From contig NW_017264193.1 of the NCBI RefSeq assembly GCF_001619985.1, positions 315,726 through 379,725 of the forward strand: 64,000 bases of DNA. Reading direction: 5' to 3'. This document shows positions 1 through 10,781 of this stretch, piece by piece (the stretch's first letter is position 1; each line of letters opens with the position of its first letter). The translations under genes and the position numbers were made by a program. Under the pieces are notes generated by a model. That model searched no databases. It was not told the origin of the DNA and saw only the letters and a list, made by a program, of their open reading frames with translations. The stretch is from Xylona heveae TC161 (Eukaryota; Ascomycota; Xylonomycetes; Xylonales; Xylonaceae).

Positions 1-763
1 GGAGGTGATGGACCCGGAAGCGGAAGAAGGAAAGAATGAATTTTGGTCATGATATCTCTGAGCGCTCTTCCCACAGGCGGAGGCAGCATCCCTTTTTCTG
101 TACAACTGCTGTAAACCTTTTATTGAGTTTCTCTCGGGAAAAAAAAAATTTACGCATTCTTTTTCTAATCAATGAAATGCCAATTATGCCGTGAATGGAG
201 AGCTACACATGTGCATTTCTCAATTATTCTTATTTTTTGGGATTTTTTAATATCATACAATAACGACTTGACCGTGATCGGTCTTTGTTGATGGATCTTA
301 TGTTTATCTGATATTGTGTTTGGCAAGTCTGATACTCGTCTTCGGCACTGGTCGATTGGCCAATTGTGCCGACGCTGGCCGCCTATCGGTAACACGCCAG
401 CCCCGCATTCCAGCGTGGGATTTCCTAACTGAGTTTAAGCAGACAGTTAAGGGACCATCATAGTCCCGAGGGGCGATAAGTTGGTTGTGTCACCGGTCCG
501 GTGGCAGGGCCCGGCGTAGAGGGCAGTATTATCATTGTAGTGTTGCCAGTTCCTCCAGCTCCTCCTCCACCGAGCGATTGATCCTCGTGGCAATCAGCGA
601 TCTTTTCAGGTAATCCCGGGTACAGGACCGGCTATCTGTTCTTTTTGTGATTCAATTGAATATTCTCATTTGCCATTCTTCCTCCTCCCTTCGTGACACC
701 TCTTTGCTCCTTGTGACGTGTGAGCCGTTGTTTATCCTTTCTTCCACCGATCGACTCTTGGAC
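1..763. other. Left-edge intergenic region / MMSDH promoter
   Basis: No gene is supported here. Bases 1-39 are open in frame 1 and end in TGA, reading a Gly/Lys/Arg-rich tail that could be the C-terminus of a gene lying off the left edge; this is a guess. The rest is AT-rich spacer followed by a pyrimidine-rich leader (about 540-760) typical of a fungal 5' UTR. An ATG at 647 is in frame with the dehydrogenase but adds residues that do not look like a presequence, so it was not used. Confidence 0.5.
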
Positions 764-2663
764 ATGGCAGCTCGACGAACAATTCTGAAGGCCGTGCCCT
801 TCAACTCTGGCAGAGTATCCCTCTCTAGACCTGCAATACTGTCAGCGCGAACACCGCCCAGCTGTTCACTGTCGAAGCTGAGAAGCAGTCCAGTGAGAGC
901 GCTGCATGCTAGTGCGCGGTATCTGCAGCCAGCAACCACCTCTGCGGCGAGCACTCCAGAGCAATACCCTACGAGTCACGAGCAGGTGCAGACTGTCATT
1001 GACACGCATAACTTTCTGGACAATAAGTTTGTGCCATCCAAAGCCACGACATGGATCGACCTCCACGACCCCGCCACCAACAATCTAGTGACGCGAGTCC
1101 CGCAGAGCACCGATGAGGAGCTCAAGGCGGCGGTTGAATCCGCCGAGAAAGCGTTCCCGGAATGGAAGTCCAAGAGCCTGCTGCATCGGCAGCAAATCAT
1201 GTTCAAATTCGTGTCCTTGATCCGGGAGCACTGGGATCGGCTTGCCGCCAGCATTGTGATGGAGCAGGGCAAGACATTTGCGGACGCTCGTGGTGATGTG
1301 CTTCGTGGACTTCAGGTCGCGGAAACTGCATGCGGCATCACTACGCAGATGCTGGGCGAGGTGCTCGAGGTGTCCAAGGATATGGAGACTCGAACCTACC
1401 GCGAGCCACTTGGTATTGTGGCAGGCATTTGCCCGTTCAGTGAGTTATAAATTTGAATAATCTTTGCGCTTCAATTCTGGTGCCAATCTAATAATTTGCT
1501 TCAGACTTTCCGGCTATGATTCCGCTGTGGTGCCTCCCCATTGCCACCATTACCGGTAATTGCATCATCATCAAGCCCTCAGAAAGAGATCCTGGCGCGG
1601 CAATGATTCTTGCGGAGCTCGCGGAAAAGGCAGGCTTTCCACCAGGTGTGGTCAACATTGTGCACGGTGCGGCCAGAACGGTCGACTTTATCATTGATGA
1701 GCCCGCCATCAAGGCAATCAGCTTCGTCGGTAGCAATCGCGCAGGAGAATATATCTATACTCGTGGGTCCGCCAATGGCAAGCGTGTCCAGGCCAACCTG
1801 GGCGCGAAAAACCATGCCGCTGTCCTTCCGGACTGCAACAAGAACCACGCGCTCAATGCTATTGTGGGCGCTGCCTTTGGCGCCGCGGGACAGAGATGTA
1901 TGGCTCTCAGCACCCTAGTCATGGTCGGCGAGACCAAAGACTGGGTCGCCGAGATTGCAGAGCGCGCCAAGGGTCTGAGTGTTAATGGCGGATTCGAAGA
2001 GGGTGCAGAACTGGGACCGGTCATTAGCCCTCAGAGCAAGCAGCGCATTGAGGAGCTTATCAAGAGCGCAGAGGACGAGGGAGCAACCATCTTGCTCGAT
2101 GGTCGTGGCTACAAGCCTCCCAAGTATCCCAACGGAAACTGGGTAAGTCGTTCTTTTATTCACCTTGTTATCCTTTCTTTTCTTTCTCATTTCTTTCGAC
2201 CCCTCTTCTGTCAAAATTTAAATCTAACCAATTACTCCAATCGTAGGTCGGCCCCACCGTCATCACCAACGTCACGGCAGACATGAAATGCTACACAGAG
2301 GAAATCTTTGGCCCTGTCCTCGTGTGCCTCAATGTAGACACCCTTGACGAAGCCATTGAACTGATCAACAAGAACCCGTACGGCAACGGCACGGCGATTT
2401 TCACCAACAGCGGCTCCACCGCTACCAAGTTCCAGCACCAAGTTGAAGCTGGCCAAGTCGGAGTCAACGTGCCCATTCCCGTTCCTCTGCCCATGTTCTC
2501 CTTCACCGGCAACAAGAAGAGTATCGCCGGTGGAGGCGCGAGCAATTTCTACGGCAAGCCCGGATTGAACTTTTACACTCAGCTCAAGACTGTCACGAGC
2601 TTGTGGAGAGCCGAGGACGCCCTTGCCACCAAAGCCAGCGTCGTCATGCCCACGCATGATTAA
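764..2663 (+). CDS. Methylmalonate-semialdehyde dehydrogenase, mitochondrial (ALDH6 family)
   Basis: Exons 764-1439, 1505-2142 and 2247-2663 give a 576-residue protein. ALDH6 enzymes oxidise methylmalonate semialdehyde (valine breakdown) and malonate semialdehyde (beta-alanine/pyrimidine breakdown) to propionyl- or acetyl-CoA with NAD+ and CoA in mitochondria. Seen in the sequence: an N-terminus rich in Arg, Ser and Ala after the ATG at 764 (presequence-like), the junction peptide [14 protein letters not shown] across intron 1, [10 protein letters not shown], and the catalytic-cysteine motif GQRCMA. The length matches mitochondrial ALDH6 with a long presequence. Intron phases are 1 and 0, with GTGAGT and GTAAGT donors. 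An upstream in-frame ATG (647) would add 39 residues with an LLLVTC stretch and is less likely. The family call is secure; the localisation is inferred. Confidence 0.95.
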
Positions 2664-2902
2664 GTGTTGATACTATCAACTTGAATACTCCTTTGGGGGA
2701 TTTTGGCACAATTAACAAGTCTGAAATATTTCGTTATATAGTACCCCGCATCCTGTAGGGCGCAGGCGTTTCCTAGGATTAAAATTGATATTAATGAGCA
2801 AGCCCAACATGTTTGACTATTTTAATTCCATTGACTATCTGTTCGTTAAATCACAGTTTTATTTAGTTGAAATATTTTTTCCTGTGTAAAAGGACACCGA
2901 AA

Positions 2903-2921
2903 ATATATATATATATATATA
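2903..2921. repeat. AT dinucleotide microsatellite
   Basis: An uninterrupted alternating AT run of 19 bases in the 3' flank of the dehydrogenase gene. It is a simple repeat with no function seen. Confidence 0.9.
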
Positions 2922-3181
2922 CATTTATTTCTTTTCCAAAGCTATACCGTATTTTTTTCCACCATGACACTTTCGACATGCCATCTCTGTAACAGACCGC
3001 TCAATCTCTCATCTGAATTAGCATATTAGCAGAGCGCTTCCTCCGTACCAGCTCACCCTGTCACCTTTCATCATATCCGTTAGGTGTTCCCAGCCGACAT
3101 CCCGGATAAACACCATCCCGTCCTGCCGCCCTCTCGGTCCCGCCGCTCAATTTTCACGCGGCGCAAGGGGCTAAGAAATAG

Positions 3182-3217
3182 CCTAGGACGCCTAGGACGC
3201 CTAAGTAGCCTAAGTAG
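3182..3217. repeat. Four 9-bp tandem units (CCTAGGACG x2, CCTAAGTAG x2)
   Basis: Two perfect copies of CCTAGGACG are followed directly by two perfect copies of CCTAAGTAG. The four units share the start CCTA and a G at the sixth position, so all four probably come from one 9-bp ancestor. A degenerate fifth unit follows. It lies about 1 kb upstream of the monooxygenase start and is CTAG-rich, a tetranucleotide often under-represented in genomes. Confidence 0.85.
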
Positions 3218-3548
3218 CCGTAGGCTGCCCTGGGGCGCAGGACTAAGGGGACCCAAGCCCACCCGGACACAGACAGACTACAGTTCGCGGACGTTAGTTA
3301 CACAACTAAGCCGTAGACTACCGTTTAGTTCAAGTTGTGGCTGGGCTTGGTTGATGTTAGACAGCTGCGCTAGTATTGGGATCCCTGGGGTTGAGGAGAT
3401 TCGGGCTTTGCGACAGCGACATGCGACGGGCGAGCGTCAGGGCAGACCTGCAACATGCAACATGCAATGTGTAAGTTGGGAGCGTAATAATTTGTGATGT
3501 AAGTGAAGAGGAATTTGTGCTGTTAGGGCTTTTATGGACTTTGAGCGG

Positions 3549-3558
3549 TATATAAATA
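3549..3558 (+). promoter_or_regulatory. TATA-box-like element
   Basis: TATATAAATA matches the TATA consensus on the + strand. It is about 640 bases before the monooxygenase ATG. It could drive a long-leader transcript of that gene or an unannotated RNA. Position alone does not decide. Confidence 0.35.
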
Positions 3559-4193
3559 CACTCCCAATGCCCGAGTGTCATGAATATATTGTGTTCAACT
3601 TGACAACCTGACAACCTACACTTTCTAGACTTGATTCGAAAGCCGATATCTTACAACATTGCGGGATACACAGTTTGGACTTGCATCCGGCTTCATAAAG
3701 AAAATTGGGATATTGTTGTGGTATGTATGCTGCATGTGCTAATAAAGCGTTGGATGGAAGTTGTTGATAAGGGACAGGACGTTGACTGATTGATTATAGG
3801 ACTATAGATAAAATACTGAGGGGCATATCGAGTTGTGGAGAATTGTTCATTGTCAGTTGTCAGTTGTTTATTATCTATCGTCGCGTGTCTACGATTGCCA
3901 TCTGGTTTCTACGCTTGTGTCTGGGCTTGATTTGACAAACTGCTTTTGTTTTGAACCAAAGGAACCAAAGAAACCAAAGTACGAAAGCACGAGAAGACAG
4001 ATCTCATCAACAGAAAGACAAGGAAGACGAAAAGAAAGAATATAAACAAAACATACCATCCCCATTCAACACCCGACCACCATCAACCACCAAAGCAGAC
4101 TCGACCGCCACTCTATCCAAACCAATCCAACCAAGTCATATACAAGTACTGTACTACCCAACAATCTACAACTACAACTACAAACATCAAACA

Positions 4194-6011
4194 ATGCCGC
4201 CTCTCAACATCGCCATCATCGGCGCCGGGCCAGCCGGATGCACACTCGCCCGGCTCCTGCACGTCTTACCTCTCCAGGCATCTCAATCCTCCCAGGACCC
4301 CTCTCCTCCACAAACCTCCTCTGGACGAGAGGGCCCCAATCTCCCCAATTTCAGCCAATCCATATCATTCACCATTTTCGAGTCCGACACACATCCAAAC
4401 TACCGCTCCCAGGGAGGCAGTCTCGACCTGCACACCAACACGGGCATCGCCGCGCTGCGCGCATGCGGGCTGTACGACGCATTCCTTCAACACGCGCGGT
4501 ATGACGGCGAGGCGCTCCTGCTCTGCGATAAGCAAGGGAAAGTGTATCTCCAGCATGGCCCGGGCAAGGCCAATGGCCAGAGTGGCGGCGACGTACTTGG
4601 CGCAAATAGTACGCAGACAGACCGTGCGGGAGCCAGGCCGGAAATTGATCGCGCCGAGCTGCGTAGGATTTTGTATGAGAGTTTGCCGGAGGGGTGTATT
4701 AAGTGGGATAGACGGCTTATTGCTATACTAGATGAAATGGAAGCGGAAGTGGGTGAAGTGGGTGAAGTGTCTGAAGCATCCAGCGCAGTGTCCCCAGAAG
4801 AAAGGGGAGAAGGAGTATCCTCAGAGGATACAGAAAGCGGCAAAGAAGGAAAAGCAAAAGCAAAGAAAAGAAACTACGCATTAAAATTCAGAGACGGGCA
4901 CGGCAACGAACATGTCGAGCGCGGATTCGATCTGATTGTCGGCGCGGAGGGGCTGTGGAGTAAAGTCCGATCATTCATTGTTGCCCAAACTCAAACCCAT
5001 GCCCATTCTTCTTCGGAGCACCAGAGACGACATGATCAACAGGAACCCGTTATACCGCAAGATACGAAACCATACTACGCAGGCATCATCCGGACTGCGC
5101 TCTCCATCCCGAACGCGCAAGTCACCGCGCCAGAGGTATACAAGCTCGTCAACCGCGGCTCGGTATTTGCTTATTCGGACGGCCAATCCCTCACGGCGCA
5201 GCAGCTGGGCGATGGGAGCATTAACGTGTATGTGAGCAGTGTCCGGGAAGATTTTGACTCGAGCCACTCCACGACCAATGAACGCAGAAATGATAACAGC
5301 CAGAGTCAAGATCAAGGATCCAAAGGGTCAAGACGGGCCGACGACAACAACAACAACAACAACAACTTTCTCGACCCAACAAAAGGCCGCGCAGCCAAAG
5401 AAGCCTTACTCGCCGAATACAAAGACTGGTCACCGGATCTACTCAACTTTATACACAAGGCCGACGACGCCGCCGTCGTGCCCGTCAAGGGTCTCTACGT
5501 GCTTCCTGTGGGATTCAAGTGGGAGAATGTGCCCGGATTGACGCTGCTCGGCGACGCAGCACACGTGATGCCGCCGTATGCGGGCGAGGGCGTCAATTTA
5601 GCAATGGAAGATGCGCTGAGCCTCGCCAAGAGGATCGTTGATGCTGTAAAGGGTACGGATTCTTCGAGGGGGACGCGAGAACATGATGAGAGACAGGCGG
5701 ATAGAAAAGGAGAAGGAGAAGGGGAAGACGGGCAAGGGCATGCGGAGATGCTGGGTCGATTGGACGGACAAGTCAAAGATTACGAAGAGGACATGTTTCG
5801 GCGAGCGTACAGGACGTCGGCCGTCTCGCATGGCGCCATGGATGATTTCTTCTTCACGCCGGGAGCGCCGAGGTCGACGATTGAGCGGTGGATCCTCAGG
5901 ATGCTTGGCTTTGCGCTGCAAAATGAGTATCCCTGGCTGTACTTTTTCCTGAGACCGGTCATTTTTGCGGGTGTATATGCTTATTATTTTGTGTTTAAAT
6001 TGTTTCTATAG
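4194..6011 (+). CDS. FAD-dependent monooxygenase (PHBH/TetX-like) with C-terminal hydrophobic segment
   Basis: A single-exon gene of 605 residues. The N-terminus carries the Rossmann FAD motif GAGPAGCTLARLL, followed by GGSLDLHTNTG, typical of the FAD_binding_3 group that includes TetX-like hydroxylases. A second FAD motif GDAAHVMPPYAGEG lies near residues 450-465. Such enzymes hydroxylate aromatic or polyketide-like substrates with NAD(P)H and O2; the substrate here is unknown. Two acidic or low-complexity inserts (about residues 180-225, and an Asn run before 400) and a charged linker near 490-520 are extra to the compact fold. The last 25 residues are strongly hydrophobic, suggesting a membrane anchor. 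The start at 4194 directly precedes the nucleotide-binding strand, as in the family; the open frame upstream (to 3951) is treated as leader. No secondary-metabolite genes lie beside it. Confidence 0.9.
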   Translation: MPPLNIAIIGAGPAGCTLARLLHVLPLQASQSSQDPSPPQTSSGREGPNLPNFSQSISFTIFESDTHPNYRSQGGSLDLHTNTGIAALRACGLYDAFLQHARYDGEALLLCDKQGKVYLQHGPGKANGQSGGDVLGANSTQTDRAGARPEIDRAELRRILYESLPEGCIKWDRRLIAILDEMEAEVGEVGEVSEASSAVSPEERGEGVSSEDTESGKEGKAKAKKRNYALKFRDGHGNEHVERGFDLIVGAEGLWSKVRSFIVAQTQTHAHSSSEHQRRHDQQEPVIPQDTKPYYAGIIRTALSIPNAQVTAPEVYKLVNRGSVFAYSDGQSLTAQQLGDGSINVYVSSVREDFDSSHSTTNERRNDNSQSQDQGSKGSRRADDNNNNNNNFLDPTKGRAAKEALLAEYKDWSPDLLNFIHKADDAAVVPVKGLYVLPVGFKWENVPGLTLLGDAAHVMPPYAGEGVNLAMEDALSLAKRIVDAVKGTDSSRGTREHDERQADRKGEGEGEDGQGHAEMLGRLDGQVKDYEEDMFRRAYRTSAVSHGAMDDFFFTPGAPRSTIERWILRMLGFALQNEYPWLYFFLRPVIFAGVYAYYFVFKLFL

Positions 6012-6063
6012 CGTTAACTATCGTCTTTTATAGAGTTATGAGCTTCGACGCTAATACGGCGTT

Positions 6064-6086
6064 GGGGGGGGGGGGGGGGGGGGGTG

Positions 6087-6122
<36 letters not shown>
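6064..6122. repeat. G21-TG-T11-A25 homopolymer tract
   Basis: Directly after the monooxygenase stop there are 21 consecutive Gs, then TG, 11 Ts and 25 As. The T/A part can fold as a perfect hairpin. The G run could form a quadruplex or could mark an assembly or sequencing problem. It lies in the spacer between convergent genes (monooxygenase + and F-box gene -). Confidence 0.9.
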
Positions 6123-6356
6123 TACGGATAAAAGAAAATGTAGTTTGAATATAGTAGATAGTAGTTCATTTTATGTCATCAATTCGTCAAGTGTAAAGCT
6201 GATGAGCCCTGGGTAAGTAGTTATGAGAAAATGGGACCACACATTCGCGGTCAATCGGATGCTAACAAAGAATAAAGGAAAAGAGGGATATTGCGGGAGA
6301 ATTGTGAGCACATGCAATATGATAAAATAAGTGATAGAGGCATGGAGGCATCATCG

Positions 6357-8082
6357 TCATCCCAGACCAAACCTGCATATTGTAATCTTCCCGTCAAAAC
6401 CTTCACCAATGAGCCAGCGCTCGTCCACATAGACCTGACTACTGCCGAGAAGCTGCATTCCAACCTTGCGATCAAGTAAGTTTTGATCATTTTCGCAATC
6501 GCCGTCAAAATAATATGATTTCATACAGCCGAACCAGATTGAACAGGTCGGGATTGGGCAGCTTGCTGTGGATTTCAATTCGCCGATGAAAAGAACATTG
6601 TGTTTCTTACTAAAAGAAGCAACTCTTATGTCGTCGTTTGGGATCTAAACACACAAAATTGGTGAGCAGAAAGAGGCAGCACCCTTCCCGAGGCATAATC
6701 TACCCAGTAACACGGATGGAGGAAAAAAAAACAAAGATGCTTACCCTGTTACGGAGACTTATACCCTTGAAACCACTTCTAAATCTCGATGCGTAATATA
6801 ATAGGCGGTAATTCGCAACACCGCCCTGAAAGAACGGGTCAGGATCATCATGTTCTTTTCGCTGGATAGGGCCATTGCCGATAACTGGAAGGGCAGTGAT
6901 AGTCTCTTTAAACTTTTGGTGTAAGGGAAGACCTGCCGTGACATCATTACCAAAAAGGCCGGTTTTCACTTCTTCGCGGAAATAGATCACGCCTTTATCG
7001 ATATCCAAGCGTTTCAACTTAGGTTCGTTGCCCTGCCTAACGTTGAAGAATTCCAGGTCCCGAAAGTTTAGACGTTTGACAACAGTAGGACTATTTTTCA
7101 CGTCTCCGAGATCTTTGTGGTCACGCCCGTGAACATTGGCTGACGAAAGGGGAGATTCAGAATCAGAGTGAGCCTGCCCTGCAGGTGTAATGTCCCAGAT
7201 TATCAACGATTCAATCGGTTCATCCTCACCCCACGCATTCCGATTCGGTTGCCAGAAGTACGCCGCATAATAGGAACCTGTGTGTACTGTAAAAAATCGA
7301 TCTCGAGTAGTCAGAGGCAGTCCCAAGAAGTGTAACTTCCATTCATAACGGAGCTGTACGTCCAAGCGGACCGGCGAATCAGACTGGGACCCATCTTCTG
7401 TTTCTGGCTCAGTTTCGAGTTGAAAAATAGACACAAAATGGCGATGCACAAGCTCCTCTGGGTGAAGGGGACTGAGCTGATGGAAAGGCTGTTCTTCTGC
7501 CCATTCAATTGCAAGGATATTTTCATTTAGTCGAATTCTTCTAACAGTCTTTCCCTTTCTCAAGAAAGGGACCTTTCCAAGTATTCCCCTCGAGTGCAAA
7601 TCGAGAACCAAGTAGTCTCCATTTGTCGGCTCCGGGAAGACTAGAAAGCCATCCGAGTAAGTCCATTGGCGATCCGCTTCGTCAAATTCCGGGAAAAACT
7701 TCCGACTGGAATCAATGCGATGCCATGGAGCCACGTCGTATACTAATGGAGAGTTCGAGGCTGAGGGTCGATAAAAGGAGATGCGCTGGGTAGACCGAGG
7801 CCTCGCCTTCTTCAAAGCATCCCAACGAGGTGCTACGTCCTGAAAGATCTCAGACCAGCGCCGCTCCAGAGCCGAACGCAACCCTGACTGTTCCAGCTTT
7901 TTCAAGTACTTTACTTCTCTAGCTAGAGGCACACTCCACAAAAGGACGTCACGAAGCAGCTCTGGATGAGAAAAAGCTTTGCTCCATGAAGCACACACAC
8001 GACGACACCGTGCGATGTCCGCAAATTCAAGTAGTCGGACTATCCCAATCACGACGTCAAATGGAAGGTTTGTAAAATCCAT
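6357..8082 (-). CDS. F-box protein
   Basis: Exons 8082-6745 and 6644-6357 (minus strand) join in phase 0 through a GTAAGC donor and a TTTAG acceptor, giving 541 residues. The N-terminus (about residues 3-45: NLPFDVVIGIVRLLEFADI, then a CRRVCASW core) is an F-box, which binds Skp1 in SCF ubiquitin ligases. The rest has regularly spaced short aromatic beta-strand-like segments (for example LLIWDI-type stretches such as ESLIIWDITPAG) and may form a propeller-like substrate-binding part; that is inference. If the first exon were read without splicing, the protein would end 14 residues into the intron. The last exon adds 95 residues that continue the same style. The substrate is unknown. Confidence 0.85.
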
Positions 8083-9336
8083 TGTGGCGTGAATCTTGAG
8101 AGAAGCAGATGCCGTGTGGCTTCAGTGAGTCTGGATTCTCACGCTGCAATGACAATTAGCCTGTTAGAGTCTTTGGAAAAATTCTCAATTTGAAATGAGC
8201 GAACCTGTGTGGGTCTGAGCCCGTTGCGTTGAAATAAATGATCGATTGAGGATCAATTGAGGTTGAAGAGTAAGAGCTCCGTGCGAGCTGATCATGACAA
8301 TAGAGGCATCCTTCCAGATGGACCTTATTCAGACCTTGGAATAAGCTCCATCGAGAAGGGCTGATGTAGAGGAAAGCTAATGAGCTGTCATTGATGTAGA
8401 ATATTTTTCTGGGGCTAGATGACGCTGTGTACTGGCTGTGTACACTTTCAACTGTAAGGACTGCGTCACATGTGACTACTCACTTATCAATTGGGCATCG
8501 CTTCAGGGGCCCGAACGGACCGAGCCGAGAATCTTCATTATATTCAATCAATGCGTTTCTATAAATGTGACAAGCAATGAGACGAAATAAAGATCCGACG
8601 CATAAGCTTGGTTCCTCTATATAGAAGATCACCCCGCGGCTCATCTAAATATACTGCTTATAATACAGTAACAGTTAAACATTAATTACCAATTAAATAT
8701 GGGCATTGGCATCGATTTTTCAATATGCTCAAACAAAGACGTGTTAGAAAACGCAGGATGATTGTCAAGTTGATGGATAAACAAAGCTCAAATGAGAATG
8801 GGTCTAGGAATTCTATAAACTGAATTAAAAGTGATAAACCAGTAAATCACTGGGAGCCACGCTAATGCATAAAACGGAAATATGGTATAGACATGGAGAC
8901 ATGGATAAAAAAAAACCCAAACGAGCGCCGTGTCCTCCCGCAAGCAACTAAGAGCCAGAAATGCCGAGAATAAACGCTTCCTTGGTTGCAAAATGATTAG
9001 AGTAAAGACATCTTCTGGTCATGTCGTACCGAAATTGCTCCTCTTCTAGCCAGCAGTGAATTGGATCGGTCGAGATATATATTGCATGGCAGCTTTGCTT
9101 GTCGAGTAAAGCAGTTAAGCTTCTTTGACATGCTCAGTTGCATTTCGTTACATACGCCCGTTTCCTGCTTGGCTGTTAGAGCAGAGCCCGAAAATAGAGA
9201 GATCGCAGGACGCCTGATAATGCATAATCGTCATCAGTCGTAGGGAGATAGATGAGATGCTAATTCTTTCGTCGAAATCAAGCTGCACTTGTGAATTCGG
9301 TCGTCAATCTGGCAGAGGTTATGGGCGAAAGCATCG
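8083..9336. other. Intergenic region between the F-box gene and the epimerase-like gene
   Basis: About 1.25 kb, AT-rich, with no convincing coding frame, RNA gene or repeat. It is the 5' flank of the F-box gene and the 3' flank of the next minus-strand gene. Confidence 0.5.
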
Positions 9337-10781
9337 TCAAGGCCACCAATTCATCCGTTTATAGCTTTCAATAACCTTTTCCAGCTCCTCTTTGGTAAGT
9401 CGCGGTTTCTCGTATGTGAAGCCAGTCACTTTCTCGAAGCGGCTACCGTCCAGAGAGAGGTGAGCGTCCTTGAGTAGTTCCTTCTCCATGAACGGATTTA
9501 GTGGGCCTGGACGGGTAATGTTGGCGGCAGCGAGGAGATCGGCCCAGGGGCCAAGCGTCTCATCATTAACATCATCAACAACATAGTCGAGATTAAGACG
9601 AGCAAATGAGGATATCACGCTGTTTTGGAAACCGGTAGGGATGTTGAAGATCTGAGCAATTAGCTCGGACATGATTCCTTGAGCTGGAAAGATGAGATGA
9701 GTGATTTTGCGCATCTAGAAGGGCGGGGTGAGTCGACGACTTACAAGTATTTCCGTGATCCACAATGTTAAAAAGCGGAGTTTTGCCCAAACTGGCTTCA
9801 TCCCAACCATCCTTTCCGTGCGCATACCAGTCGGCTGCTCGCCAGAGGGCCCTGGCTACATCGTTGATGTGCACCGTATTTACACGGGTATCCTTGCTCC
9901 ATAAGAACTTGAGTTCCTTGCCAAGATGTTGATATACGCGAGCCATGCTCAACGCCGTGCCGACGAACTTGGCAGAGTAATCGCCATAGACATATGCCAG
10001 TCGCAGAATGACCAGATTCAGGCCTTCGATTTTTTGGAGTTCCTCCTCGGCGGACAATTTCCATTTCGCAACGCGTTTCCACGGCTTGGTCTTATCCGTC
10101 TCTTTTCTTGGACTCGACTCTGACTTGTAAACGCTTCCTAAGCTCAATTCGACAAAACATTTCACATTTCGCCGAGCGGCTTCCTTGCCAATCTCCACTG
10201 AAAGATTGTATGTACGTAATCGGTACACCTCATCATCCTGTGAATATCGTGTTTCTCCGCCGCAATTGAAAACATAATCAAATTGTTTACCGTCCGGCCG
10301 ATCGAAAACACGCGAAAGTGAATCTGTTGGTTGCAAAAAAGACAGCAATTGTCAGCCAAATCAGTCTCGCTTCTTCCCTCATCGTCGCAAGGAGTCAGCA
10401 CGGGAAAAGGGGCAGCGTACGTTCTCGGGACGCATCCGCCTGCATAAACTTATCTTGCGCGCAAGCATCTTTAAACTCTGGGCCCAGCCATGCCAATTGC
10501 GGGAGCACCTTATCAACAAGGCGCACCTCTGAGGCGAGGTTATTTTCGTGGATATGCAATGCAAGGAAACGACCAATGTAACCTGTTGTGAAGAGCCCCC
10601 AAGGCGAGGGTCACCAATGTAAGCTTCCATTCCTCACGACTTTTCGTTAAAACAATTTTTCTCTTTACCGCCTGTAGCCTGTGGCCCAGGCAGATCGTAA
10701 AGATTTCATTAGGAGATCCTGCGTACCTAATCCGCCAATAATCAACACGGTAGGCTTCTCCGCTCCATCCGTCGTCGCCAT
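9337..10781 (-). CDS. NAD-dependent epimerase/dehydratase-like protein (extended SDR)
   Basis: Exons 10781-10727, 10582-10421, 10323-9745 and 9683-9337 (minus strand) give 380 residues; all three junctions keep phase. The split Rossmann motif GGLGYIGRF is formed across intron 1 (residues 16-24), with an acidic residue near the end of the second strand (VRLVDK) fitting NAD(H) binding. An active-site-like stretch reads ILRLAYVYGDYS (about 170-185). This resembles the NAD-dependent epimerase/3-beta-hydroxysteroid dehydrogenase-like proteins common in filamentous fungi. The canonical SDR YxxxK is not obvious, so the catalytic role is uncertain. No sugar- or sterol-pathway genes are adjacent. Confidence 0.85.

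Larger units (their letters stand above)
2664..4193. other. Intergenic region upstream of the FAD monooxygenase
   Basis: About 1.5 kb without a supported gene. It holds an AT dinucleotide run (2903-2921), a four-unit 9-bp tandem repeat (3182-3217), and a TATATAAATA box at 3549-3558. The stretch just before the monooxygenase start (about 3950-4190) is A-rich and open in frame with it, but looks like leader sequence. Confidence 0.5.

Noticed and set aside
647-763. N-terminal extension of the semialdehyde dehydrogenase
   Set aside because: The ATG at 764 opens a typical presequence; the extra 39 residues are hydrophobic or polar without Arg enrichment and lie in a CT-rich leader.
4194-10781. 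Monooxygenase, F-box and epimerase-like genes as a metabolite cluster
   Set aside because: No backbone enzyme (PKS, NRPS, terpene cyclase), transporter or regulator lies nearby, and the genes are separated and differently oriented.
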